Shown here: piece by piece, positions 32,598 through 39,909 of the stretch
Layout: every line of letters begins with the position of its first letter
Numbering within the stretch: position 1 is the first letter of the stretch
Assembly (NCBI RefSeq): GCF_923081025.1
Contig: NZ_CAKLPZ010000001.1
Span: 124,001 to 188,000, forward strand
Source: Neolewinella maritima
GTDB taxonomy: Bacteria > Bacteroidota > Bacteroidia > Chitinophagales > Saprospiraceae
Reading direction: 5' to 3'
DNA length: 64,000 nt
Translations under genes and position numbers: made by a program
The notes under the pieces: model-generated
Seen by the model: the letters and a program-made list of their open reading frames with translations, nothing else
Databases searched by the model: none
Told to the model about the DNA's origin: nothing

Positions 32598-32663
32598 CCG
32601 CGCGACCGGCTTTTCTCAGATTACGAGTACATTGATGGGTCTAACGATCAAGCCACTTCCGCC

Positions 32664-33581
32664 ATGACCTACTCCCGCCGCACCTTTCTCCGCCTCGGCG
32701 GCCAGCTTTCCGCCGCCACCGTTTTCCTGCCACTCCTGCACTGCGCCGGCGAGACAAAGGTAGCCGACGAAGACGCCGAAGCCAGTACCGACGAAGTCAC
32801 CACCGCAGCCGGTAGCCTGAGCAGCTTCGGCCTCCAGCTCTACACCCTGCGCGATTTGCTACCCGACGATCCGAAGGGTACCCTGAAGCAGGTCGCCGAC
32901 ATGGGCTACACCCAGATCGAAGGCTACGAAGGCGACCAGGGTATGTTCTGGGGCATGACCGCTCAGGAGTGGAAGGATTACTGCGACGAGCTGGGCCTGA
33001 GCATGGTCAGCTGCCACGTTAATATCAACGAGAACCTGGCCGAAAAGGCGGCCCAGCTGGCCAGTATCGGTACGGCCTACGCGGTGTGCCCCTACGTGGG
33101 GGCCCAGGACGGACAGGCCGGCTGGCAGACCATCGTAGAGCAGTTCAATGCCGCCGGCAAGACCTGCCGCGAGGCGGGCATCAAGTTCGCCTACCACAAC
33201 CACGCCTATACTTTCGAAGAGGTGGATGGTATCGTGCCGCAGGCCTACCTGATGGACCGCACCGACGATACGGTCGAGTACGAGATGGATATCTACTGGG
33301 TCGTCACCGGCGGGGCCGATCCCGTGGAGTGGCTCGAGCGCTACCCCGGCAAGTGGCGGCTCTGCCACGTCAAGGACCGCAAGAAGGATGCCCCGCTGGA
33401 AGACCACGAGGCCAGCGTCAACCTCGGGATGGGCTCCATCGATTTCCCCCGTATCCTGAAGGTGGCCGCGGAGCAGGGCATGGAATACTACATTCTGGAG
33501 CAGGAGGAGTACGAAAACTCTACTCCGCTACGGAGTGCCCGCGCGGGAGCAGACTACCTGAAGCAGCTGAAGTTCGCTTAG
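32664..33581 (+). CDS. Tat-exported lipoprotein, sugar phosphate isomerase/epimerase-like TIM barrel
   Basis: A 305-aa protein. The N-terminus has a twin-arginine motif (SRRTFLRLG, Arg5-Arg6) and a lipobox LLHC with Cys27, so it is likely folded before export and anchored in a membrane. The rest is an AP-endonuclease-2-like TIM barrel (FGLQLYTLRD, YTQIEGYEG, YHNHAYTFE, EMDIYWV, CHVKDRK), the pattern of sugar isomerases of the xylose-isomerase-like group in Bacteroidota. Substrate unknown, possibly a sugar released by surface hydrolases such as the sulfatase. No partner gene is adjacent. Confidence 0.88.
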   Translation: MTYSRRTFLRLGGQLSAATVFLPLLHCAGETKVADEDAEASTDEVTTAAGSLSSFGLQLYTLRDLLPDDPKGTLKQVADMGYTQIEGYEGDQGMFWGMTAQEWKDYCDELGLSMVSCHVNINENLAEKAAQLASIGTAYAVCPYVGAQDGQAGWQTIVEQFNAAGKTCREAGIKFAYHNHAYTFEEVDGIVPQAYLMDRTDDTVEYEMDIYWVVTGGADPVEWLERYPGKWRLCHVKDRKKDAPLEDHEASVNLGMGSIDFPRILKVAAEQGMEYYILEQEEYENSTPLRSARAGADYLKQLKFA

Positions 33582-33583
33582 TA

Positions 33584-33605
33584 GCGGGCGGGGCACGCAG
33601 GTTGC
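33584..33605 (-). repeat. Diverged GCACCTGCG repeat copy
   Basis: Minus strand reads GCAACCTGCGTGCCCCGCC, one extra A; directly after the TIM-barrel gene. Confidence 0.45.
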
Positions 33606-33724
33606 GGGGTATACACCAAATACCCGACTGAGGCGACCGAATACGGGGCCGAGCCTACCGAATACATAGTGTCGCTACATAGCGCATGAATGGGGTATAC
33701 CTTAGGGAGCATCCTATTCACCCG

Positions 33725-33732
33725 CAAATTTG
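33725..33732 (+). promoter_or_regulatory. -7-like box CAAATTTG before the cassette
   Basis: Differs from TAnnTTTG at the first base only and ends 6 nt before ATG 33739. It is also the core of the palindrome GCAAATTTGC. A direct repeat GGGGTATAC (33606 and 33694) lies upstream. Confidence 0.4.
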
Positions 33733-33738
33733 CGCACT

Positions 33739-34482
33739 ATGAACAACGAAGTACTGGAGAGCTATGGCCTTTCCGCTTCCGAATATTACGAGGCCCTGCG
33801 GCAGGTCGTAGACGAGCAGTACCAGGACGCCCCCTATCAGGAACTGGACGCCGCGGTCAACCCCGCCCTGGAGCGCATGAGCGCCGAGGAGCGCGACGAA
33901 TTCTTCGGCGCCCTGGCCAGTATCGCCACACCCTTTATCGGTAAAGCCATCAGCTGGGGCGTCAAGAAGATCGGCGGAGCGATCTCCCGGGGTGGCCGCC
34001 GCCGCCGCCGCAAGCCACGCTACCGCCGCCGCCGCGTCTCCGGCAGCCGCGGGCGTATCAGCCACCTGCTGAAGCTCATGAACGACCCGCGGCTCAAGCG
34101 CCTGCTGGCTGGCAACCTGCTCAATCGCCTCAGTCCGCGCCGCATCGGCCGCACCAAGATCCGCCACGTGCGGCGTCGTGGCGGCCGCCGGGAACTCACC
34201 GAGATCAATCTGTCGGAATTCGTCAACCTGCTCAAGCTGCTCGGCGGGGGTGGCGGGAAGTCCGGTAACGGCTCTTCCCTATCGACCAGTATGGGCAACG
34301 AAAGCGGCGAGATGGGCCAGGACCTCGAGGCTGGCCTCAATAAGCTGTACGGTCCGGAGATGGTGCTGGAAGAAGCCTACGACACGGAATTCGATGACTA
34401 CGAGGTAGAGGGCTTTGACGAGTTCGATGACGAATCCGACTGGGCCGAAGCCGATGATGCCTACGCCGATGAATACTACTAA
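33739..34482 (+). CDS. Cassette protein 1: amphipathic, Arg-rich protein with acidic tail
   Basis: A 247-aa protein I cannot assign to a family. Residues 1-50 are helical and acidic; 54-83 form a hydrophobic/amphipathic segment (FFGALASIATPFIGKAISWG) that resembles membrane-active peptides; 84-100 are Arg-rich (GGRRRRRKPRYRRRR); 101-151 stay strongly basic; 158-180 are Leu then Gly rich (LSEFVNLLKLLGGGGGKSG); 205-247 are acidic and aromatic, with GFDEFDDE (225-232). No signal peptide. The charge split (basic middle, acidic tail) could keep the protein inactive or aid assembly. First of five same-strand genes; gaps are short, so an operon is likely. A TTG three codons earlier (33730) is a less likely start. 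Confidence 0.8.
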   Translation: MNNEVLESYGLSASEYYEALRQVVDEQYQDAPYQELDAAVNPALERMSAEERDEFFGALASIATPFIGKAISWGVKKIGGAISRGGRRRRRKPRYRRRRVSGSRGRISHLLKLMNDPRLKRLLAGNLLNRLSPRRIGRTKIRHVRRRGGRRELTEINLSEFVNLLKLLGGGGGKSGNGSSLSTSMGNESGEMGQDLEAGLNKLYGPEMVLEEAYDTEFDDYEVEGFDEFDDESDWAEADDAYADEYY

Positions 34483-34505
34483 ATCACCCCTAAACGCACC
34501 TGGCC

Positions 34506-35084
34506 ATGCCATACTATAACAACGACGAATACGCTACCGCCCAATTAGACTACGAGACGGATCCCTACGACGCCTACGAGGGCTACGCCGAAGCCTACGA
34601 TGAGTTCGACGGCGGTGGACTGGAAGCCGCAAAACCCAAGCGCAGTAGCAAAAGACTGATCCGCTCGGTGAAGCGGCTACAGCAACAGATGAACCACCTG
34701 CACAAGCACCTCTCACGGATCAGCCGCAGTGCGGGCACCCCGGCCAACCTGGCCCGCCGGCTCAAGGAGCTGGAAGGCACCACCTCGCGCATGCAGCAGA
34801 GCCAGCTCATGGCCCAACTGTTCGACCTGCCCCAGCTGGGTTCCATCCAGTACGAAGGGGACGACGAGGCCCAGCGGGTGGAGCACAGCAGCTTCGACAA
34901 GCAGTCCGTCCTACTCCTGCAACTGCTCGGACAGGGCGGCGGCATGCTGGGCGGTGGAGGCAACGGAAAGTCCGACTCCATGCAGGCCCTGCTTCCCTTT
35001 CTCTTGCTGAGTCAGGATAATAAAAAAGGCGAGGACGACACCCTGTCCACCCTGCTGCTCTTCTCGCTGATCAACAACTGCTAG
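34506..35084 (+). CDS. Cassette protein 2: acidic N-terminus, basic helix, Leu/Gly-rich C-terminus
   Basis: A 192-aa unassigned protein. Residues 1-38 are acidic and Tyr-rich, ending AYDEFDGGG (30-38), like the tail of protein 1. Residues 44-100 are a basic helix (KPKRSSKRLIRSVKRLQQQ) that may coil. Residues 134-192 are Leu/Gly-rich, with LLLQLLGQGGG, LPFLLLSQ (163-170) and TLLLFSL; the same LLP.LLL.SQ block occurs in protein 3, and LL.LLG with GGGG.GKS resembles protein 1. No signal peptide. Self-association through the Leu blocks is plausible. Starts 23 bp after protein 1. Confidence 0.8.
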   Translation: MPYYNNDEYATAQLDYETDPYDAYEGYAEAYDEFDGGGLEAAKPKRSSKRLIRSVKRLQQQMNHLHKHLSRISRSAGTPANLARRLKELEGTTSRMQQSQLMAQLFDLPQLGSIQYEGDDEAQRVEHSSFDKQSVLLLQLLGQGGGMLGGGGNGKSDSMQALLPFLLLSQDNKKGEDDTLSTLLLFSLINNC

Positions 35085-35086
35085 TC

Positions 35087-35404
35087 ATGGCACGTACCCA
35101 GCCCCGGCAATCCGACTGCCGGACCGACCAGAACCTCCTGCTCCTACTCCTCCTGACCCGCATGAAGGGCGGCACCACCAAACGCCGTGCCCTGCTGCCC
35201 CTGCTCCTGATGAGCCAGCGGCAGTGTAATCCTTTGATGCTGCTACTCCTGCAACGCAGTGCCTTCGGCGGCGGCGGCGCTGGCGGCGGCGGTAAGCCAA
35301 AGAAGGAGCCGAAGCCCGAACCGTACCGCAGCGAACGTAGCTCGACCAAAACGAAGGCTGCGCAGAAACATACCTCCACTCCCACACCTACTAACGCCTC
35401 CTAA
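35087..35404 (+). CDS. Cassette protein 3: Leu-rich small protein
   Basis: A 105-aa unassigned protein. It has three Leu blocks (LLLLLLL at 17-23, LLPLLLMSQ at 36-44, LMLLLLQRS at 50-58), then GGGGAGGGG (61-69) and a basic Lys/Pro/Thr/Ser tail. The block order matches the C-terminus of protein 2, so the two probably arose by duplication. No signal peptide and no clear membrane helix, as the Leu blocks are too short. Starts 2 bp after protein 2, consistent with coupled translation. Confidence 0.75.
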   Translation: MARTQPRQSDCRTDQNLLLLLLLTRMKGGTTKRRALLPLLLMSQRQCNPLMLLLLQRSAFGGGGAGGGGKPKKEPKPEPYRSERSSTKTKAAQKHTSTPTPTNAS

Positions 35405-35405
35405 A

Positions 35406-35413
35406 TACCTTCA
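35406..35413 (+). promoter_or_regulatory. -7-like box TACCTTCA inside the cassette
   Basis: Two nt before the protease start; could be an internal promoter, or chance, since the genes are closely packed. Confidence 0.25.
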
Positions 35414-35415
35414 CT

Positions 35416-36546
35416 ATGGCACAGCAGACTACTTACTCCGACAACGGCAACGGCCACGTTGCGGTCAGCAGCGGATCATCCGGCGAACAATACGACGACA
35501 GCGGCACGCAGGAGTTCACCGCCCAGGATTCCGGCAGCGGTGCCGAATCCGGCGACACCGATACCCTGGAAGCACTCGGGCTCGAACAGCTGCAGGAGGC
35601 CGGTGGCAGCAGCAGCGGCGATCAATCCGGCGACGACTCCGGACTGGAAGATTTCGACTCCTCGGACGGCTCCTACGAGTTTTCGGATACCGAAGGGGAG
35701 GACTACCAGGAGTTCGACGGTGGGTTCGATGAATTCGACGATGATGGCGGCGACAGTGGCGGCGGCGGCGGCGAATACCAGTCCGACGAAGGCCGGATAA
35801 GCATTATTGGCGATGAGCAGAAAGTGGCCGAGGCCTACATAGCTAGCTTCCCCGGTGAGGATGTCGTACAGGAGGTGGTGATCGGCCGGGACGACCGCAA
35901 GCAAGTGCGCAACACCCGCCCCTTCCCCTACCGCGCGATCGTACAACTCAGCATCGAGGCAAAGAACGGCCGCCGCTACGTCGGTACCGGATGGCTGGTC
36001 AGTCCACGTACCGTCATCACGGCTGGCCACTGCGTGTACCTGCACGGTGCCGGCGGGTGGGCGAAGTCGATCCAGGTGACCCCCGGTATGAATAATACCA
36101 GCAAACCCTACGGCAGTGCCCGGGCTACCGCCTTCCGCTCCGTGCGGGGGTGGGTAAAGGGTAAGTCGCGCGATTACGACTATGGAGCCATCATCCTGCC
36201 CAAAAGCCACCCGCTGGGCCGTAGGACGGGAACCTTCCGCTACGCTAGCGTGCCCGACCGGATCATGCTGCGCAAGTACGTCAACATCTGTGGCTATCCC
36301 GGCGACAAGGGCGGCAAGACGCAGTGGTACCACGCCCGGCGTATCTCCCGCATCACCAGCAAGCGACTCACCTACCAGATCGATACCGCGGGCGGACAGA
36401 GCGGATCACCGGTCTTTTACCGCCGCGGCAGACTACGGGTAGCCGTGGGTATACACACCAGCGGTAGCATGAGCGGCAATGCCGGCACGCGTATCAATAG
36501 CTCGGTAAAGGCCAATCTGCGTCGCTGGGCCAGGGAGGGTCGCTGA
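35416..36546 (+). CDS. Cassette protein 4: V8-like serine protease with acidic N-terminal region
   Basis: A 376-aa protease of the trypsin-like V8/glutamyl endopeptidase group. Residues 1-125 are rich in Asp, Glu, Ser and Gly and contain GFDEFDDD (103-110). The protease domain spans about 165-376 with His205 (TAGHC), Asp255 (DYDYGAI) and Ser329 (GGQSGSP). There is no signal peptide, which is unusual for this family, so export must use another route or the enzyme works inside the cell. V8-type enzymes usually cut after Glu or Asp; the acidic N-terminus here and the acidic tails of proteins 1 and 2 would then be candidate substrates (inference). Overlaps the next start by 1 nt. Confidence 0.85.
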   Translation: MAQQTTYSDNGNGHVAVSSGSSGEQYDDSGTQEFTAQDSGSGAESGDTDTLEALGLEQLQEAGGSSSGDQSGDDSGLEDFDSSDGSYEFSDTEGEDYQEFDGGFDEFDDDGGDSGGGGGEYQSDEGRISIIGDEQKVAEAYIASFPGEDVVQEVVIGRDDRKQVRNTRPFPYRAIVQLSIEAKNGRRYVGTGWLVSPRTVITAGHCVYLHGAGGWAKSIQVTPGMNNTSKPYGSARATAFRSVRGWVKGKSRDYDYGAIILPKSHPLGRRTGTFRYASVPDRIMLRKYVNICGYPGDKGGKTQWYHARRISRITSKRLTYQIDTAGGQSGSPVFYRRGRLRVAVGIHTSGSMSGNAGTRINSSVKANLRRWAREGR

Positions 36547-36797
36547 TGCAGACGATCAACGGCAAACTGGTCGATCAGTACGGTGCGCCGGTGGCGGACG
36601 CTACGCTATCCATCGTACGCGCTTCGGCCCCCGTACCCGACATCGCCATGCTGAGCGACCATGCGGGCCGCTTCTACCTCGACGACTTTCCCAACGGTAG
36701 CTACCGGCTACAGGTCACGGTCGACGGCATCAGCGAAGCGGTAGACTTCACCGTGCCCCGTCCCACGGCCAGTCTCACCATCCGGATCAACCGCTAG
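36546..36797 (+). CDS. Cassette protein 5: carboxypeptidase-regulatory-like beta domain
   Basis: An 83-aa protein consisting of a single CarboxypepD_reg-like (transthyretin-fold) domain: GKLVDQYGAPVADATLSI, then DHAGRFYLDDFPNGSYRLQV, the classical turn of this fold. Such domains bind or stabilise partner proteins, and occur in TonB receptors and adhesins. Alone and without signal peptide it probably pairs with another cassette protein. TGATG overlap with the protease gene (36544-36548) shows translational coupling. It stops 5 bp before the convergent LytTR gene. Confidence 0.8.
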   Translation: MQTINGKLVDQYGAPVADATLSIVRASAPVPDIAMLSDHAGRFYLDDFPNGSYRLQVTVDGISEAVDFTVPRPTASLTIRINR

Positions 36798-36802
36798 GCC
36801 GG

Positions 36803-37576
36803 TCAGTAGCACCAATCCTGCATGGCCCGGAAGAAACTCTCCCGCCGGCTGCGGGCGAGTAAGGCTTCCCCCCCCTCGGCCAGCAGGATCTTCCCCCCGT
36901 CCTTGCGTAGGTACTCGCGCACGTAGGCGGGGTTGATCAGGTAAGACTGATGGACCCGCAGGAACCCCCAGGGAGCCAGCAGAGCATCGAACTCCCGTAA
37001 GGAACGGCAGACCACCCGGGTCTCCTCTCCCAGTATGTGCACGGTGGTATAGTTGCTGTCAGCACGCAGGTACACGATCTCGCTGGCCCGTACGTAGCGG
37101 ATACCCTCCTGGCTCACCAGCGCGAGGTAGTGGGGCGGGGACTCGGTGCCCTGCTCGATCGGTTCGGTACCCGGCGGCTTCAGTTCGCTACCGACCTGCT
37201 GCACCAGCTCGTGCAGTACGGGTTGGGTGGCACCCGCGGCGATGAGGTAACACTGGTCCGTGATCCGCAGGGGAGGAACGTCCGGCTCCCGTACTGCGCT
37301 GGTCAGTACGACCGTAGGAGCACCCTCCGGCAGCGCGGTACACAGCCCACCGGACGGATAACCGAACAGGGTAGTAGTGATGAATACCAGGCGCGGCGGG
37401 TGGCAACGGGCTGCCCCGAGAAAGCGGCTGAGGGTAGAAAAACTGCGGTAGCGGAAGCAGTCCGGCCAGTAAGCACGCAACTTCGTCCGCAGGCGTCGGG
37501 CGGCCCGACGGTCGGAATCAAGAACGGCGACCCAGTCAGCCGCTCCCGGCAGGGCAGGTGTCGAAACGAGAGGCAT
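36803..37576 (-). CDS. LytTR-domain transcription regulator with degenerate receiver domain
   Basis: A 257-aa regulator. Residues 10-125 have the alpha/beta pattern of a receiver domain (AVLDSDRRAARRLRTKL) but the phosphoacceptor strand reads RLVFITTTL, with no Asp, so classic phosphorylation is not possible. Residues about 150-250 form a LytTR DNA-binding domain (IRYVRASEIVYLRADSNYT, FLRVHQSYLINPAYV). Convergent to, and 5 bp from, the cassette; the target genes are not shown by sequence. The kinase gene on the same strand ends 113 bp upstream. Confidence 0.85.
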   Translation of the reverse strand: MPLVSTPALPGAADWVAVLDSDRRAARRLRTKLRAYWPDCFRYRSFSTLSRFLGAARCHPPRLVFITTTLFGYPSGGLCTALPEGAPTVVLTSAVREPDVPPLRITDQCYLIAAGATQPVLHELVQQVGSELKPPGTEPIEQGTESPPHYLALVSQEGIRYVRASEIVYLRADSNYTTVHILGEETRVVCRSLREFDALLAPWGFLRVHQSYLINPAYVREYLRKDGGKILLAEGGEALLARSRRESFFRAMQDWCY

Positions 37577-37689
37577 ACGGTAAGTCAGGCACTGTAGATA
37601 GTGACGAAATAGGCACCATCACGGGTTTATACCGCAGCATTAAAATACGTTACAACGGGCAGATAAGCGATTAGTACGCTATTTATAAT

Positions 37690-39894
37690 TCAATTATCCG
37701 CATAGCTAACTGCTTGTACCCCCGTATAGAATAAAAAACGGGTGCCCGTCGGTGTTGATGGCTCGATCCAGATATCCCCTTCGTGGAAGGAAAGTACACG
37801 CTTGACCAGGGCCAGCCCGATGCCGGTACCCGGTAGATCGCCGACGTTGCCGCCGCGGGTAAAGAGATCGAATATCCGATCGCGGTGTGCGGGCGGTATG
37901 CCAATACCGTTATCCTCGACAAAGAAGACCGGGTAGCCACCGCGACCGGTGCCGGTGCAGCCTACTTCAATACGGGGCGTCTCCCTGGCGGCCGAGTACT
38001 TGATGGCGTTCGATAGTAGGTTATTGACTACCGTCTGTAGGTGACTGCGGTCGCCGTGCAGGGGAGGCATATCTTCGTGAACGATCAGCTCGAAGGGTGG
38101 CTCCGCCGTAGTGACCTGATCCAGCAGAGCATTTTCCACGAGGGTTTTGAGTGAGTGGGCGTTGATGATGATACTGGCCCGGTCGATGCGACTGAGTGCC
38201 AGCAGGTCATTCATGAAGTTGCGCATGCGCTTGGCATTGTCCTGAATGAGCCGCAGGTGGCTCAGGCCCTCCTCCCCGAGGGTGTCGGCGAAGTCAGTCC
38301 GCAGGATCTCGGCAAAGCTGGAGATGCCCCGCAGCGGTGCCCGCAGGTCGTGCCCTACCGTATAGCTGAATACTTCCAGATCGTCATACGCCTGTTGGAG
38401 CAGGGCGTTGTTGTGCTTCGCCCGGGCATAGCGCTGCATGACTACCTCCTTGATGAAGGCCTGCAAGGCCACGGCCGTACCGATGTCGTCGGCCGTCCAG
38501 GGGAGTGAGTAGCCATGGCGGGTATCGTTATGTACGTAAAAGCGGCGGGAGGTACTGTAGTCCTGTTTTCCTCCTGCTGTTTGGGGGGCCGTACTGCTAC
38601 CGTAGGCAATGGTCTGTACAACCTCGGGTTTAAACCATACGATCCACTGGTTAGCCGATATGTCGAGGGGCAGAAAAAGAATGCCGGCAGCCAGCTGCGG
38701 ATACGCCTTGGCGGCGGGGTAGAGTTCTCCGAGCCGGTCGGTGTGGTACAGGCGTTCCTCCCCGTTAAACCCCTTCATCCAATCAATGATCGCATCGGTT
38801 TGCGCCTCGCTGGGGGTGATGCCAAATAGGGTGAGTTGCTCATCCGCGCAGATGGCCGCCCCGTGCGTATCCTCGATCAGATCGATCAGGGTGGTCGTGC
38901 CCCCGGTAAGGCCCTCGGCGGGGTGCTCCGAATTGACGATATGCTCGTACAGGCGGTCGCGCACCACGTTGGCGGCCTGCCGCAGGCGCAGGGTGCGGGA
39001 GTAAATGTGGTAGCCCAGCTTCTGTTGGGCGATCCGGCCTACGACGGACAGAAAGGTCCGCATCTGGTAATCGATATAAACGGGCTCGTCACTGTGCATA
39101 TAGATCGAGCCGTTCAAGACTCCCCCTACCGCCAGAGATACGTAGCCGATACATCGCATACCGGTATCCCGCAAAAACTGGCGGAAGTTTTCGTTCGGTT
39201 CCCGACTACCGGCGTGCCGGCGTAGCATCTCACGGGCCGCCGGTCCGTAACTCCCCCGTATTTCTACCATCGCGGTATCGAAGTCGGCAAAGTTGTGGAC
39301 CGATTCCACGAGTTGGTTGTAGCGGGTGGAGGCCGTAATGTCCTCGCTAGTGAAATGTACGTGCAGAAAGCTTTCCGTGCCGGACTCCACAAATTCGTTG
39401 GTGACCAGTCCGTTATTCTGCTCATCGAATTGTAGGGCGAGCACCCGATCGTAGCCGAAGTGGTAGCCGATACCGTCACAGAGGCACTGCAGGAGGGCGT
39501 CAACGTTGGCCGCATCCTCCAGCCGTCGCGTAAAGTCATTTAGCCGGGTGGCGTAGTCGTCAGGGTGCGGCCAGTTCTGGTGCGGCTCGATCTCGATCAC
39601 CAGCTCCTCGGCAAACTGATAGAGTACGATCTGGTGGGAGCGGTCGGGAAAGCCATCCTGCGCCGTCAGGGGAACCACCCCCGGCTCCGCATGCTGAGTG
39701 AATGCGGTGATCTTTCCTAGGGTCTCCACGGACAGGTAGTGCCGCAGGCCATTACCGATGAGGGTGTCGGCCTGTCGCCACCCGATGGTTTGCGTATTGG
39801 CACTAGCCGCAGTGATTACCAGGGTAGGGCGGTCTATAACCAGTACGACCGCGTATGCTTGCACCTTGATCGGTGAATTCGGTAAAACTTCCAT
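37690..39894 (-). CDS. Phytochrome-derived histidine kinase lacking the chromophore cysteine
   Basis: A 734-aa soluble kinase in the phytochrome order: PAS-2-like (about 8-115), GAF (about 130-300; FLHVHFTSEDIT, GSIYMHSDEP), PHY (about 310-490; ILFLPLD, QWIVWFKPEVVQTI) and a C-terminal kinase with H-box VGHDLRAPLRG (about 520), N-box NNLLSNAIKYS and G-box EDNGIGIPPAH. The N-terminal Cys with IQPHG used for bilin in bacteriophytochromes is missing, the DIP motif reads DIT, and the PHY tongue reads SRRFY instead of PRxSF. It may therefore sense something other than red light. Likely works with the LytTR gene or with another regulator. Confidence 0.85.
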   Translation of the reverse strand: MEVLPNSPIKVQAYAVVLVIDRPTLVITAASANTQTIGWRQADTLIGNGLRHYLSVETLGKITAFTQHAEPGVVPLTAQDGFPDRSHQIVLYQFAEELVIEIEPHQNWPHPDDYATRLNDFTRRLEDAANVDALLQCLCDGIGYHFGYDRVLALQFDEQNNGLVTNEFVESGTESFLHVHFTSEDITASTRYNQLVESVHNFADFDTAMVEIRGSYGPAAREMLRRHAGSREPNENFRQFLRDTGMRCIGYVSLAVGGVLNGSIYMHSDEPVYIDYQMRTFLSVVGRIAQQKLGYHIYSRTLRLRQAANVVRDRLYEHIVNSEHPAEGLTGGTTTLIDLIEDTHGAAICADEQLTLFGITPSEAQTDAIIDWMKGFNGEERLYHTDRLGELYPAAKAYPQLAAGILFLPLDISANQWIVWFKPEVVQTIAYGSSTAPQTAGGKQDYSTSRRFYVHNDTRHGYSLPWTADDIGTAVALQAFIKEVVMQRYARAKHNNALLQQAYDDLEVFSYTVGHDLRAPLRGISSFAEILRTDFADTLGEEGLSHLRLIQDNAKRMRNFMNDLLALSRIDRASIIINAHSLKTLVENALLDQVTTAEPPFELIVHEDMPPLHGDRSHLQTVVNNLLSNAIKYSAARETPRIEVGCTGTGRGGYPVFFVEDNGIGIPPAHRDRIFDLFTRGGNVGDLPGTGIGLALVKRVLSFHEGDIWIEPSTPTGTRFLFYTGVQAVSYADN

Positions 39895-39901
39895 TCACCG
39901 G

Positions 39902-39909
39902 TAAAACTA
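39902..39909 (-). promoter_or_regulatory. Bacteroidota -7 box TAGTTTTA
   Basis: One mismatch to TAnnTTTG, 7 nt before ATG 39894 of the phytochrome-like kinase. The stop of uvrA lies next to it. Confidence 0.5.

Noticed and set aside
33739-36797. Contractile injection or phage-tail locus
   Set aside because: No sheath, tube, baseplate or tape-measure gene is in or around the cassette; acidic tracts and a protease are not enough.
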